Shown one piece after another: positions 24,269 to 32,062 of a stretch of 40,729 nt of DNA (position 1 is its first letter; every line of letters begins with the position of its first letter). Position numbers and translations under genes: made by a program. Where the stretch lies: contig DAIEHI010000166.1 of the NCBI GenBank assembly GCA_027355725.1, positions 1-40,729 on the forward strand, given 5' to 3'. The notes under the pieces are model-generated. The model was given only the letters and a program-made list of their open reading frames with translations, had not been told where the DNA came from and ran no database searches. This stretch comes from Acidimicrobiaceae bacterium. GTDB lineage: Bacteria; Actinomycetota; Acidimicrobiia; Acidimicrobiales; RAAP-2.

Positions 24269-25210
24269 ATGATTGAAGTTGAAGGTTTGACCAAACGCTA
24301 CGGCGACAAGCTCGCCGTCGATCAATTGAGCTTCAACGTTCGCCCCGGAGTGGTGACTGGATTCCTCGGTCCGAACGGTTCGGGCAAGTCCACCACCATG
24401 CGCATGATCATGGGCCTCGACAAACCCAACGCCGGCACCGTCACGATCGATGGGCACCAATACCACGAACTCACCTGGCCGCTTCGCCAAGTTGGGGCAC
24501 TCCTCGAAGCCAAGGCCATTCACCCCGGACGCAGCGCGCGCAATCATCTGCGCATGCTCGCCGAAGCGAATCGAATCGACTTGAGTCGCGTCGACACCGT
24601 TCTTGACATCGTTGGTCTCTCGGGCGTGTCGGGCCAGCGCGCTGGCAAGTACTCACTTGGCATGGGCCAGCGTCTCGGCATCGCCGCGGCTCTCCTCGGC
24701 GATCCACAGATACTGCTCTTCGATGAACCGATCAATGGCCTCGATCCCGACGGCATCCGTTGGGTGAGAAACCTGCTCAAGGGTCTCGCGCGCGAAGGTC
24801 GTACGATCTTCGTCTCGAGCCACTTGATGAGCGAGATGGCCCTCACGGCCGACGAGGTCGTGATCATTGGCAAAGGTCGTTTGATCTCCCAGGTGAGGAT
24901 CGAGGACCTGCTCGCCCAGAGCTCACAGCGTTCTGTACGCGTGCGCTCACCTCAGATCAAGGACCTGAAATCGGCACTTGAGTCCAGTGGCGCCACGACG
25001 ACCCTCGAAGAGGACGGGTCACTCAGCGTCCGAGGCGTCGACGAAGTCGCCATTGGCGACCTCGCCGCGCGTTTGTCGATGACCATCCACGAACTGAGCC
25101 CCCAATCGGCCTCGCTCGAAGAGGCCTTCATGGAACTCACCGAAGACAGCATTGAATATCACGGGGAAGGGTCTGCGGCGCCGACCCACCAGACGAAGGG
25201 GGCAAAGTGA
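24269..25210 (+). CDS. ABC-2 type exporter, ATP-binding subunit
   Basis: A 313-residue ATPase from the ATG at 24269, chosen because GAGGAGG precedes it by about 10 nt. Walker A is GPNGSGKS (34-41), the signature region is SLGMGQRLGIA, and Walker B is ILLFDEPINGLDPDG, followed by VSSHLMSEM. The C-terminal 90 residues form the accessory domain common in DrrA/BcrA-like exporters of antibiotics and other amphiphiles. It overlaps the permease start as GTGA. The divergent two-component system suggests induction by an envelope-active compound. Substrate unknown. Confidence 0.9.
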   Translation: MIEVEGLTKRYGDKLAVDQLSFNVRPGVVTGFLGPNGSGKSTTMRMIMGLDKPNAGTVTIDGHQYHELTWPLRQVGALLEAKAIHPGRSARNHLRMLAEANRIDLSRVDTVLDIVGLSGVSGQRAGKYSLGMGQRLGIAAALLGDPQILLFDEPINGLDPDGIRWVRNLLKGLAREGRTIFVSSHLMSEMALTADEVVIIGKGRLISQVRIEDLLAQSSQRSVRVRSPQIKDLKSALESSGATTTLEEDGSLSVRGVDEVAIGDLAARLSMTIHELSPQSASLEEAFMELTEDSIEYHGEGSAAPTHQTKGAK

Positions 25211-26031
25211 CGAGCGTCACAACCACAACCAAGCCCGAGGGATTGGCCTCGGGCCACTACGGACTCACCGATCTCATTCGCTCCGAATGGACGAAACTTC
25301 GAAGCGTGCGCTCGACCCTGTGGGCCTACGCGGTCACGGTCATCATTGGCATCGGTGTGAGCATCCTCGCCACCGCTGAGACCAGGGCTCACTGGAACGC
25401 GACGTCGCACATTGGCTTCGATCCGATCTCGTTGAGCCTGGTCGGCGTGTTCTTCGGCCAGTTGGTCATTGGAATCCTCGGCGTCATGATCATGAGTGCG
25501 GAGTACAGCACGGGCACGATTCGCGCGACGTTCGCCGCCGCGCCTCGACGACCCCTCGTGCTCGTGGCCAAGGTCATCGTCTTTGTCGTCGCGACGACGA
25601 TCATCGCCGAGATCTTGACCTTCGTGTCGTTCCTCGTGGGCCAGGCCCTGCTCAGCGCGCCCGCGATCCACGCGACCTTGAGTACGCCCGACGCCCTTCG
25701 ATCGGTGTTCGAGACGGGGCTCTACCTCGTTGTCATTGGGCTCTTCGCAATGGGTCTGGCGACAATCATTCGCCACACCGCGGTTGCCATCAGCACCTTC
25801 GTAGCGATCCTGTTGGTGCTACCCGCGATCTTCCAGGCCCTGCCGTCATCGATCTATGACAACTACGCACGCTTCTTGCCCTCTCGAATCGGCAGCACGA
25901 TCATCTCGCGCCATTTCGCGAATCCCTTCGTGAAGTCCTTCGGGCCATGGACGGGCCTGCTCGTACTGTGCGCGTACGCGGCACTCGTCTTCATCGTGGG
26001 TGCGATCCTCCAGGTACGTCGCGATGCGTAA
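25207..26031 (+). CDS. ABC-2 type exporter, permease subunit
   Basis: A 274-residue integral membrane protein with about six hydrophobic segments. It begins LTDLIRSEWTKLRSVRSTLW, the N-terminal RSEWTKLRS signature of actinobacterial ABC-2 permeases. It then has EYSTGTIRATFAAAPRR, also typical of the family. With the ATPase upstream it forms a two-gene exporter. The GTG start overlaps the ATPase stop. A long hairpin follows 33 bp after the stop codon. Confidence 0.88.
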   Translation: MTSVTTTTKPEGLASGHYGLTDLIRSEWTKLRSVRSTLWAYAVTVIIGIGVSILATAETRAHWNATSHIGFDPISLSLVGVFFGQLVIGILGVMIMSAEYSTGTIRATFAAAPRRPLVLVAKVIVFVVATTIIAEILTFVSFLVGQALLSAPAIHATLSTPDALRSVFETGLYLVVIGLFAMGLATIIRHTAVAISTFVAILLVLPAIFQALPSSIYDNYARFLPSRIGSTIISRHFANPFVKSFGPWTGLLVLCAYAALVFIVGAILQVRRDA

Positions 26032-26063
26032 CTGAACCCAGCCCTGCGCTGAGAGCCGTACAG

Positions 26064-26094
26064 CACTACTGCCCGCGATTCGCGGGCAGTAGTG
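26064..26094. terminator. Bidirectional hairpin between convergent permease and sigma-factor genes
   Basis: A perfect 31-bp inverted repeat: CACTACTGCCCGCGA pairs with TCGCGGGCAGTAGTG around one base, in practice a long GC-rich stem with a short loop. It sits between two convergent stops (26031 and 26135). It lacks a T tract, which is common for actinobacterial terminators, so termination in both directions is an inference. Confidence 0.7.
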
Positions 26095-26134
26095 TCACAA
26101 GACTTTGGATCTCGCTGGGAGATCACTAGGGCGA

Positions 26135-27088
26135 CTACAGCGTCAACAGGTCGCGCGCGCCAGTGTCAGACGAGGGGTGTCGCAACTTGCTCATTGCGCG
26201 CGCCTCGATCTGACGAATACGTTCGCGTGTCAGGTTCATCTCGGCACCCACGTCCTCGAGGGTACGGATCTCGCCCGCGCCATCAAGCCCGAAGCGCATG
26301 CGCAGGATCTTCTGCTCGCGTTCGTCGAGGGGCTGGAGCAACTTCTCGATTGCGGCGGGCATCATCTTGACCGCGGCAACATCAAACGGGGACTCGGCCG
26401 AGCGGTCCTCGACCACGTCGCCGAGCTCAGCGTCGCCATCTTCTCGAAGGGGCTCTGAGAGCGAAATGGGTTCAGAACGAAAGCGCAGGGCCTCGATGAG
26501 CTTGTCTTCGGGCATCTCACACTCATCACAGAGTTCCTTGATGGTCGGGGGACGGCCGAACTTGAGCTCCAGTCGCGACTGGGCCTTTTGCACGCGCGCC
26601 AACGTGTCACCCGCGTGCACGGGCAGACGGATGGTGCGCCCGGTATTGGCAATACCGCGGGTGATGGCTTGGCGAATCCACCACGTGGCGTACGTCGAGA
26701 ACTTGAAGCCCTTGCGCCAGTCGAACTTCTCAACGGCGTGCATCAGACCAAGGTTGCCCTCTTGGATCAGGTCGAGCAACGGCAGCCCCGAGGCCTGGTA
26801 CTTCTTTGCAATGGAGACAACGAGGCGCAGGTTCGACTGAACGAAGTCGCGCTCCGCCTGGTCGCCACGGTGAATCGTGCGCTTGAGCGACTGCTTTTTC
26901 GTAGGCGTCAACTTGACTTTCTTGTCATTCTCCGCCGCCTCGAGTTCCGCCTTGGCCTCGCGCCCCTCTTCGATGGTCTGAGCGAGGTGAACCTCGTCGT
27001 CCTTGGTCAACAGCGTGTACTGGCCAATGTCGGAAAGGTAGAGACGTACGAGGTCCTCATCATCCCTGTCAACGCGGTCCTTAGCCAT
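26135..27088 (-). CDS. RNA polymerase sigma-70 family factor, SigA/SigB (RpoD)-like
   Basis: A 317-residue group 1 or 2 sigma factor. Region 1.2 is DLVRLYLSDIGQYTLLTKDDE. Region 2 includes SNLRLVVSIAKKY, then DLIQEGNLGLMHAVEKFDWRK and FSTYATWWIRQAI. Region 3 includes RLPVHAGDTLARVQ. Region 4.2 is LEDVGAEMNLTRERIRQIEARA. It has essentially no region 1.1, so it is much shorter than HrdB/SigA of Streptomyces or Mycobacterium. It may be either the short principal sigma of its lineage or a SigB-like group 2 factor. A GGGAG SD precedes the ATG, and TTGACG at 27158-27163 is a possible -35. Confidence 0.87.
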   Translation of the reverse strand: MAKDRVDRDDEDLVRLYLSDIGQYTLLTKDDEVHLAQTIEEGREAKAELEAAENDKKVKLTPTKKQSLKRTIHRGDQAERDFVQSNLRLVVSIAKKYQASGLPLLDLIQEGNLGLMHAVEKFDWRKGFKFSTYATWWIRQAITRGIANTGRTIRLPVHAGDTLARVQKAQSRLELKFGRPPTIKELCDECEMPEDKLIEALRFRSEPISLSEPLREDGDAELGDVVEDRSAESPFDVAAVKMMPAAIEKLLQPLDEREQKILRMRFGLDGAGEIRTLEDVGAEMNLTRERIRQIEARAMSKLRHPSSDTGARDLLTL

Positions 27089-27151
27089 GATTCTCCCTTA
27101 AAACTCCGACCCGGATATCCCGGTACCTCTAGTTATACGGGGGTGCGCAAC

Positions 27152-27661
27152 CTAGTGCGTCAACCCGAAACTTTCGGCATTTCCTGCGGATTCCAGCGTA
27201 GTGGTGAGATCCCTCGCAGCCGCCTGCCAACTCGGATCCTCAAGTGGGGCCCGGTTCTTCACGACTTCACCAACCAGGTGCATCTGCGCGACACAGATCT
27301 CTGCGGCCCTATCGAGCTGCGCCAGGGCCGTGGCGTCATCCCCCATGAAGGGTCGTGCATCCACCATGGTGACGAGCAGTCTCGGCCCGACCACCATTGC
27401 CACTGCGTACAAGAGCATGGCGCCCGTCTCGTCGGCGAGCACCGCGTGCTCGAGCAGCGCCGCGATGATGGGCAGTGGCTCGGGCTCCTCTCGACCAATG
27501 AGCGTGCGAAGTTCGAGCGACACCTCTCCAAAGGAGCGCCCCATCTCATAAACGCAGACCACGAAGGCATCGTTGCTCAGGTGCGGCGCACTCTCTCCGA
27601 GCGACCTATAGAGCGCGTCAAAGCACGATGTGACGTGACCAAGTACCTCGTCGCGGTCCAT
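27152..27661 (-). CDS. Hypothetical helical protein coupled to nadE
   Basis: A 169-residue acidic protein that I do not recognise. Its ATG overlaps the nadE stop (27659-27663), so it should be co-translated with NAD synthetase. It appears soluble and mostly helical, with hydrophobic stretches FVVCVYEMGRSFGEVSLEL and MLLYAVAMVVGPRLLVTMV but no signal peptide. No metal or catalytic motif stands out. A regulatory or accessory role towards NadE is possible only from context. The sigma factor lies downstream on the same strand, 63 bp away, but has its own SD and possible promoter. Confidence 0.75.
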   Translation of the reverse strand: MDRDEVLGHVTSCFDALYRSLGESAPHLSNDAFVVCVYEMGRSFGEVSLELRTLIGREEPEPLPIIAALLEHAVLADETGAMLLYAVAMVVGPRLLVTMVDARPFMGDDATALAQLDRAAEICVAQMHLVGEVVKNRAPLEDPSWQAAARDLTTTLESAGNAESFGLTH

Positions 27662-29436
27662 CAGATGGTCTCAGGACGAAACGAGTTCGTGATGGGCATG
27701 CGCCGGTCACGACCGAAGGCCTTCTTCGAGATCCGCACCCCGGGGGGCATCTGGCGCCGCTTGTATTCACTTAGGTCAACCAGACGCGTGATGCGAAGCA
27801 CCAACGCCTCGTCGTAACCGCTCGCGATCATCTCCTCGGCGGTCGCGTCGCTCTCTACGTACAATTCGAGCAACGGATCAAGCTCCTCGTAGGGCGGCAG
27901 CGACTGGTCATCACGCTGGTCGGGACGAAGTTCGGCTGAAGGAGCTTTTTCGAGCACTGAGAGAGGTATTGGTTCAGGATCACCGAGCTCGAGGGCCAGT
28001 TCGTTACGGTAACGACAGAGCTCGTAGACGAGCGTCTTCGCCACATCCTTGATGACGGCGAATCCACCCGCCGAGTCCCCGTAGAGCGTCGAGTAGCCAA
28101 CCGCCATCTCGGACTTGTTGCCGGTCGTCAACACGATCGATCCCGTTGCGTTCGAGACCCCCATGAGCAGGACCCCGCGGATCCTCGACTGCAGGTTCTC
28201 ATCGGTGAGCCCTACCGGCTCACTCGCGAGCGCGTCAGTAAGCATCGAAGAGAAGGCCTGGTGGACTTCTTCGATGGCGATGGTGGTCACCTCGATATCG
28301 AGCCTGCGGGCCAGTTCGTAGGCGTCTTTCACGGAGTGTTCTGAGGAGTAGCGACTCGGCATCGCGAAACCCCTCACCGCACTCGACCCGACGGCGTCGA
28401 CCGCGATGGTCGCCACGAGCGATGAGTCAACGCCGCCCGAGAGTCCGAGGATCGCCGTGCGAAAGCCATTCTTTCGTAGGTAGTCCCGCGTCCCCATGAC
28501 CAGCGCCTGATAGATCTCTTCGATCTCACTGGGCGGTTCGGCGACGTGATTGACGTGGACCGCTTCGGCGTGTCGCTCGTCACGGGCGTAGCGCGAAACA
28601 AGGACGGTCCCCGACGTCGACGCGCGCGCCTCGATCTCGACCACCAGCAGTTCCTCACTGAACGCGCTCGCGCGCGCGGTCACGTCCCCGCGAGCGTTCA
28701 CCACGACACTCTGGCCGTCAAAGACGAGTTCGTCCTGGCCCCCGACGAGGTTGACGTACGCAATCGGACAGTTCGTCTCGAGGGCGCGCTCCTTCAGCAT
28801 CGCCTCGCGCTCATCGCGACGCCCCCTCGCGAACGGAGAGGCATTGGCGACGACCAGGAGCGTGGCCCCCTCTCGCGCGAGCTCACTGGCGGGTCCGTTG
28901 ATCGTCCACACGTCTTCACAGATCAAGAGCCCCACCGCGACGCCCTTGACGTTCACGATTGTTTGAGGCCCGATACCAGGGTGGAAATATCGCAATTCGT
29001 CAAAGACGTCGTAGTTGGGCAACAAGCGCTTGGTTGCGGTGGCGACCAGACCCTCCTCACTCACCGCCACCAGCGCATTGGCGATATGGCGCGGACTCGG
29101 CTCATTCAACAATGAGCGCGTGACGTCACGGCCGTCGCTCGAAGGTGCGAGGGTGAGGCCCCTCGAACCCTCGCTCACCACCGCCCCAACGAGCAGCGGC
29201 GGCACGTTCTCGGCCCTCGACAGGTCCATCAAGGCGACCTTGGCCGACTCGATGAATCCCTCTTTCAACAACAGATCCTCTGGCGGGTAGCCAATCAGGG
29301 ACAGTTCGGGCGAAAGTACCAGATCAGCGCCTACGAGGGCCGATTGGGCGCGAAATCGCTCGAGGGTGGCCACGTTCTGCGCGAATCCACCAACGACAGC
29401 ATTCATCTGGGCCAGAGCGAGTCTGATGACGGGCAC
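27661..29436 (-). CDS. nadE: Glutamine-dependent NAD+ synthetase
   Basis: A 591-residue bifunctional enzyme that amidates nicotinic acid adenine dinucleotide to NAD+ using glutamine. The N-terminal nitrilase-type glutaminase has the Glu-Lys-Cys triad: Glu44 in LSPELSLIGYPPEDLL, Lys136 in TKRLLPNYDVFDE and Cys173 in LICEDVW. The C-terminal synthetase has the PP-loop LGLSGGVDSSLVA (about 331-343). GNKSEMAVGYSTLYGD follows as the family block. The GTG start at 29436 has TAGGCT 6 nt upstream. The unknown 169-residue protein is coupled behind it. Divergent GSII places glutamine supply next to a glutamine consumer. Confidence 0.95.
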   Translation of the reverse strand: MPVIRLALAQMNAVVGGFAQNVATLERFRAQSALVGADLVLSPELSLIGYPPEDLLLKEGFIESAKVALMDLSRAENVPPLLVGAVVSEGSRGLTLAPSSDGRDVTRSLLNEPSPRHIANALVAVSEEGLVATATKRLLPNYDVFDELRYFHPGIGPQTIVNVKGVAVGLLICEDVWTINGPASELAREGATLLVVANASPFARGRRDEREAMLKERALETNCPIAYVNLVGGQDELVFDGQSVVVNARGDVTARASAFSEELLVVEIEARASTSGTVLVSRYARDERHAEAVHVNHVAEPPSEIEEIYQALVMGTRDYLRKNGFRTAILGLSGGVDSSLVATIAVDAVGSSAVRGFAMPSRYSSEHSVKDAYELARRLDIEVTTIAIEEVHQAFSSMLTDALASEPVGLTDENLQSRIRGVLLMGVSNATGSIVLTTGNKSEMAVGYSTLYGDSAGGFAVIKDVAKTLVYELCRYRNELALELGDPEPIPLSVLEKAPSAELRPDQRDDQSLPPYEELDPLLELYVESDATAEEMIASGYDEALVLRITRLVDLSEYKRRQMPPGVRISKKAFGRDRRMPITNSFRPETI

Positions 29437-29442
29437 CCACTG

Positions 29443-29448
29443 AGCCTA
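29443..29448 (-). promoter_or_regulatory. Leaderless -10 box of nadE
   Basis: TAGGCT on the minus strand ends 6 nt before the GTG at 29436; the same hexamer precedes zur. Confidence 0.45.
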
Positions 29449-29454
29449 TCGGCG

Positions 29455-29575
29455 TTGACATAAGCCACTTCGAGCAAATGTTTCACACGCGGTTAACAGA
29501 ACTGCGGGTGACGACAAGGGACCAACCGGCAGACTTGTGGAGGTCGCGTGAAGCACGTGATGACATTTTGAAGGA
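29455..29575 (+). promoter_or_regulatory. Upstream region of glnII
   Basis: The 146 bp between nadE and glnII contain an exact TTGACA (29455-29460). They also hold the imperfect inverted elements GTTTC and GTTAAC (29480-29496), which recall GlnR half-sites but with non-standard spacing. An SD AAGGAG (29571-29576 region) lies 7-8 nt before the TTG start. The -10 is not clear, so control by GlnR here is only a suggestion. Confidence 0.35.
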
Positions 29576-29582
29576 GTGACCC

Positions 29583-30680
29583 TTGTCGTATCAGGCTGAG
29601 TACATCTGGATTGACGGAAGCGAGCCCACGCGAAAGCTGCGCAGCAAGACACGGATCATCGCTGACGGCAAGAAGCCAGTCATCTGGGGCTTCGACGGCT
29701 CGAGCACGAACCAGGCGACCGGCCACTTCTCGGACTGCGTCTTGATCCCCGTCTACTCCTGCCCGGACCCGCTGCGCGGTCCAAAGGACATCCTGGTGAT
29801 GTGCGAAGTGCTCAACGCCGACATGACCCCTCACGCCACCAACACCCGCGCGGCGTGCGCCGAGACCGCGAAGAAGTACGCGAGTTTCGAGCCGATGTTC
29901 GGCATCGAACAGGAGTACACGTTCTTCCAGGACGGCCGCCCTTACGGCTGGCCCGAGGACGGCTATCCCGCGCCACAGGGCCCCTACTACTGCGGCGTCG
30001 GTGGCTCAAAGATGCCCGGTCGCGACATCGTTGAGGCCCACACGCTCGCTTGCATGCGCGCCGGCATCTCCATCGAGGGCACCAACGCCGAGGTGATGAT
30101 GGGCCAATGGGAGTTCCAAGTCGGCGTGCTCGACGCGATCGCCATTGGCGACCAGCTCTGGGTCGCTCGCTGGCTGCTTGAGCGCATCGCCGAGGAATTC
30201 GACGTCGAGGTGAGCTTTGACGCGAAGCCCGTCAAGGGCGACTGGAACGGTGCGGGTGCGCACACGAACTTCTCGACCAAGCAGATGCGCGCAAACGGCG
30301 GGTGGGACGCGATCATCGCTGGGTGCGAAGCCCTCGGCACTCGGGTCAACGAGCACATCGCCGGCTACGGTGTGGGCATCGAGGACCGACTGACGGGCGC
30401 CCACGAGACTGCCCCCTACACCGAGTTCTCCTACGGCGTCTCGGACCGAGGATCCTCGATCCGTATCCCTGGCGGAGTAGCCCGTGAGAAGAAGGGGTAC
30501 CTCGAAGACCGTCGCCCCAACGCCAACATCGACCCCTACGTCGTCTCTCGTCTGATGGTCGAGACGATTTGTGGCTCGGCAGCAACCAAGCCCGCCGCCG
30601 CGAAGAAGGCCGTGAAGAAGGCGGTCAAGAAGGCTCCCGCGAAGAAGGCTCCCGCGAAGAAGGCCGCGAGTCGTCGCTAG
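29583..30680 (+). CDS. glnII: Glutamine synthetase type II with histone-H1-like C-terminal tail
   Basis: A 365-residue GSII (eukaryote-type) that makes glutamine from glutamate, ammonia and ATP. It begins AEYIWIDGSEPTRKLRSKTR and has FGIEQEYTFF, NAEVMMGQWEFQVG and DWNGAGAHTNFSTKQMR, ending with DRGSSIRIPGG and NANIDPYVVSRLMVET. These are family blocks in order. The start is TTG at 29583, fixed by AAGGAG just upstream and by alignment of the N-terminus. The enzyme proper ends near residue 335. It is followed by about 27 residues of AAKKAVKK and APAKK repeats ending ASRR, resembling histone H1 and the TopA tail here. That tail is unusual for GSII. A strong terminator follows 10 bp after the stop. 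Confidence 0.93.
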   Translation: MSYQAEYIWIDGSEPTRKLRSKTRIIADGKKPVIWGFDGSSTNQATGHFSDCVLIPVYSCPDPLRGPKDILVMCEVLNADMTPHATNTRAACAETAKKYASFEPMFGIEQEYTFFQDGRPYGWPEDGYPAPQGPYYCGVGGSKMPGRDIVEAHTLACMRAGISIEGTNAEVMMGQWEFQVGVLDAIAIGDQLWVARWLLERIAEEFDVEVSFDAKPVKGDWNGAGAHTNFSTKQMRANGGWDAIIAGCEALGTRVNEHIAGYGVGIEDRLTGAHETAPYTEFSYGVSDRGSSIRIPGGVAREKKGYLEDRRPNANIDPYVVSRLMVETICGSAATKPAAAKKAVKKAVKKAPAKKAPAKKAASRR

Positions 30681-30689
30681 GTGAACGAC

Positions 30690-30727
30690 AAAAGCCCGCC
30701 ACTCGAGAGGGTGGCGGGCTTTTGTCT
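30690..30727 (+). terminator. Intrinsic terminator after glnII
   Basis: AAAAGCCCGCCAC (30690-30702) pairs perfectly with GTGGCGGGCTTTT (30711-30723) around an 8-nt loop, followed by a T-rich run. It separates glnII from the GSI gene, which must have its own promoter or depend on read-through. Confidence 0.9.
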
Positions 30728-30763
30728 TCCTAGCCCGGGTGCGCGAACAGTAAAGGTGCGAGA

Positions 30764-32062
30764 ATGACTCCCATGCAAAGTCAGGCGCAATACGTACTAC
30801 GAACCGTCGAGGAGCGAGGGGTTCGCTTCGTCCAACTCTGGTTCACTGACGTCCTCGGTCGCCACAAAGCCTTTCACGTCACCCCCGCGGAACTCGAGGA
30901 CGCCCTCGACCAAGGCATGACCTTCGACGGCAGTGCCATCGATGGGTTCTCGCGCACCCAAGAGTCCGACGTCCTCGCTCGCCCCGACCTCACCACGTTT
31001 CAGTTGCTCCCCTGGTACGAAGAGGGTGCCGGAGTGGCTCGGGTCTTTTGTGACATCGTGAACATCGACGGCACGCCATTTGACGGCTGTCCTCGCCAGC
31101 AACTGCGACGGGTCCTGAGTGAGGCACGCGAACAGGGCTTCACGTTCTTCGTGGCCCCTGAGATCGAGTACTTCTACTTCAAGAATCTGGATCCCTCGAG
31201 GTCACCCGAGCCTTTGGACCAAGGCAGTTACTTCGACCTCTTGCCCGATGACACGGCCAGTCAAGTGCGTCGACGCACAGTACTGATGCTCGAAGAGATG
31301 GGCATCGGCGTCGAGCACGCTCAGCACGAAGACGCCCCCGGTCAGCACGAGATCGATCTTCGCTACACCGACGCGCTCACAATGGCCGACACGGTGATGT
31401 CGGTTCGCCACGTCGTAAAAGAACTCGCTCGCCAGTCGGGTATCGCGGCGAGTTTCATGCCCAAACCCCTCGCGAGCGCCCAGGGGTCGGGGATGCACAC
31501 CCACCTTTCGCTCTGGAACGACGAACGAAACGCCTTCATTGGTGACGGCCCCTACGGACTCAGTGACGTGGCGCTTAAATTCATCGCCGGTCTCGTCCAC
31601 CACGCGCCAGAAATCACCGCGATCACCAATCAGTGGGTGAACTCGTACAAGCGCCTCGTTCCCGGCGGTGAAGCGCCCGTAGGCGCGGGCTGGGCGCGCC
31701 ACGACGCCGCGGCGCTCGTGCGTGTGCCCTCAGTCAAGCCCGGTCGCATTGACTCGACGCGCGTCGAGTACCGATCACCCGACCCCGCCGCCAATCCCTA
31801 TTTGGCCTTCGCGGTCATCCTTGCGGCAGGGCTTCGCGGCGTGACCGGCGACTACGAACTGCCCAAGGAGGGTGCTCGCACCGCACCGCTTCCCCAATCG
31901 CTCGCCGAAGCGGTCGACCTGATGGCAAACTCGAGCCTTCTGCTCCAAACAATGGGCGCCCACCAGGTCGAATGGTTCCTGCGCAACAAGCGCGCCGAGT
32001 GGGACGCGTACCGGGGCCAAGTCACGCCCTTTGAGTTCGAAAGATACCTCCCACTGCTATGA
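30764..32062 (+). CDS. glnA: Glutamine synthetase type I, without the adenylylation motif
   Basis: A 432-residue GSI-type enzyme. Conserved blocks are FTDVLGRHKAF (N-terminal), MTFDGSAIDGFSR, FVAPEIEYFYF, HEIDLRYTDAL, FMPKPLASAQGSGMHTHLSL, NSYKRLVPG, and RVEYRSPDPAANPYLAFA. The region that carries the regulatory KDLYDLP-type tyrosine in GSI-beta reads GDYELPKEGARTAPLP, with no such motif. Adenylylation control is therefore unlikely. It resembles GlnA2/GlnA4-like paralogues, some of which act on other amines such as polyamines. The stop overlaps the ATG of the GlnR-like gene (ATGA), so enzyme and regulator are coupled. An SD-like AAAGGTG precedes the start. Confidence 0.87.
   Translation: MTPMQSQAQYVLRTVEERGVRFVQLWFTDVLGRHKAFHVTPAELEDALDQGMTFDGSAIDGFSRTQESDVLARPDLTTFQLLPWYEEGAGVARVFCDIVNIDGTPFDGCPRQQLRRVLSEAREQGFTFFVAPEIEYFYFKNLDPSRSPEPLDQGSYFDLLPDDTASQVRRRTVLMLEEMGIGVEHAQHEDAPGQHEIDLRYTDALTMADTVMSVRHVVKELARQSGIAASFMPKPLASAQGSGMHTHLSLWNDERNAFIGDGPYGLSDVALKFIAGLVHHAPEITAITNQWVNSYKRLVPGGEAPVGAGWARHDAAALVRVPSVKPGRIDSTRVEYRSPDPAANPYLAFAVILAAGLRGVTGDYELPKEGARTAPLPQSLAEAVDLMANSSLLLQTMGAHQVEWFLRNKRAEWDAYRGQVTPFEFERYLPLL

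Noticed and set aside
26588..27817. A 409-codon plus-strand frame over the sigma-factor, unknown-protein and nadE genes
   Set aside because: Antisense shadow of three genes with overlapping starts and stops; no recognisable domain.
29480..29512. A canonical GlnR box upstream of glnII
   Set aside because: GTTTC, GTTAAC and GTGAC half-site-like words are present, but their spacings are not the consensus N6. I keep it as a suggestion only.
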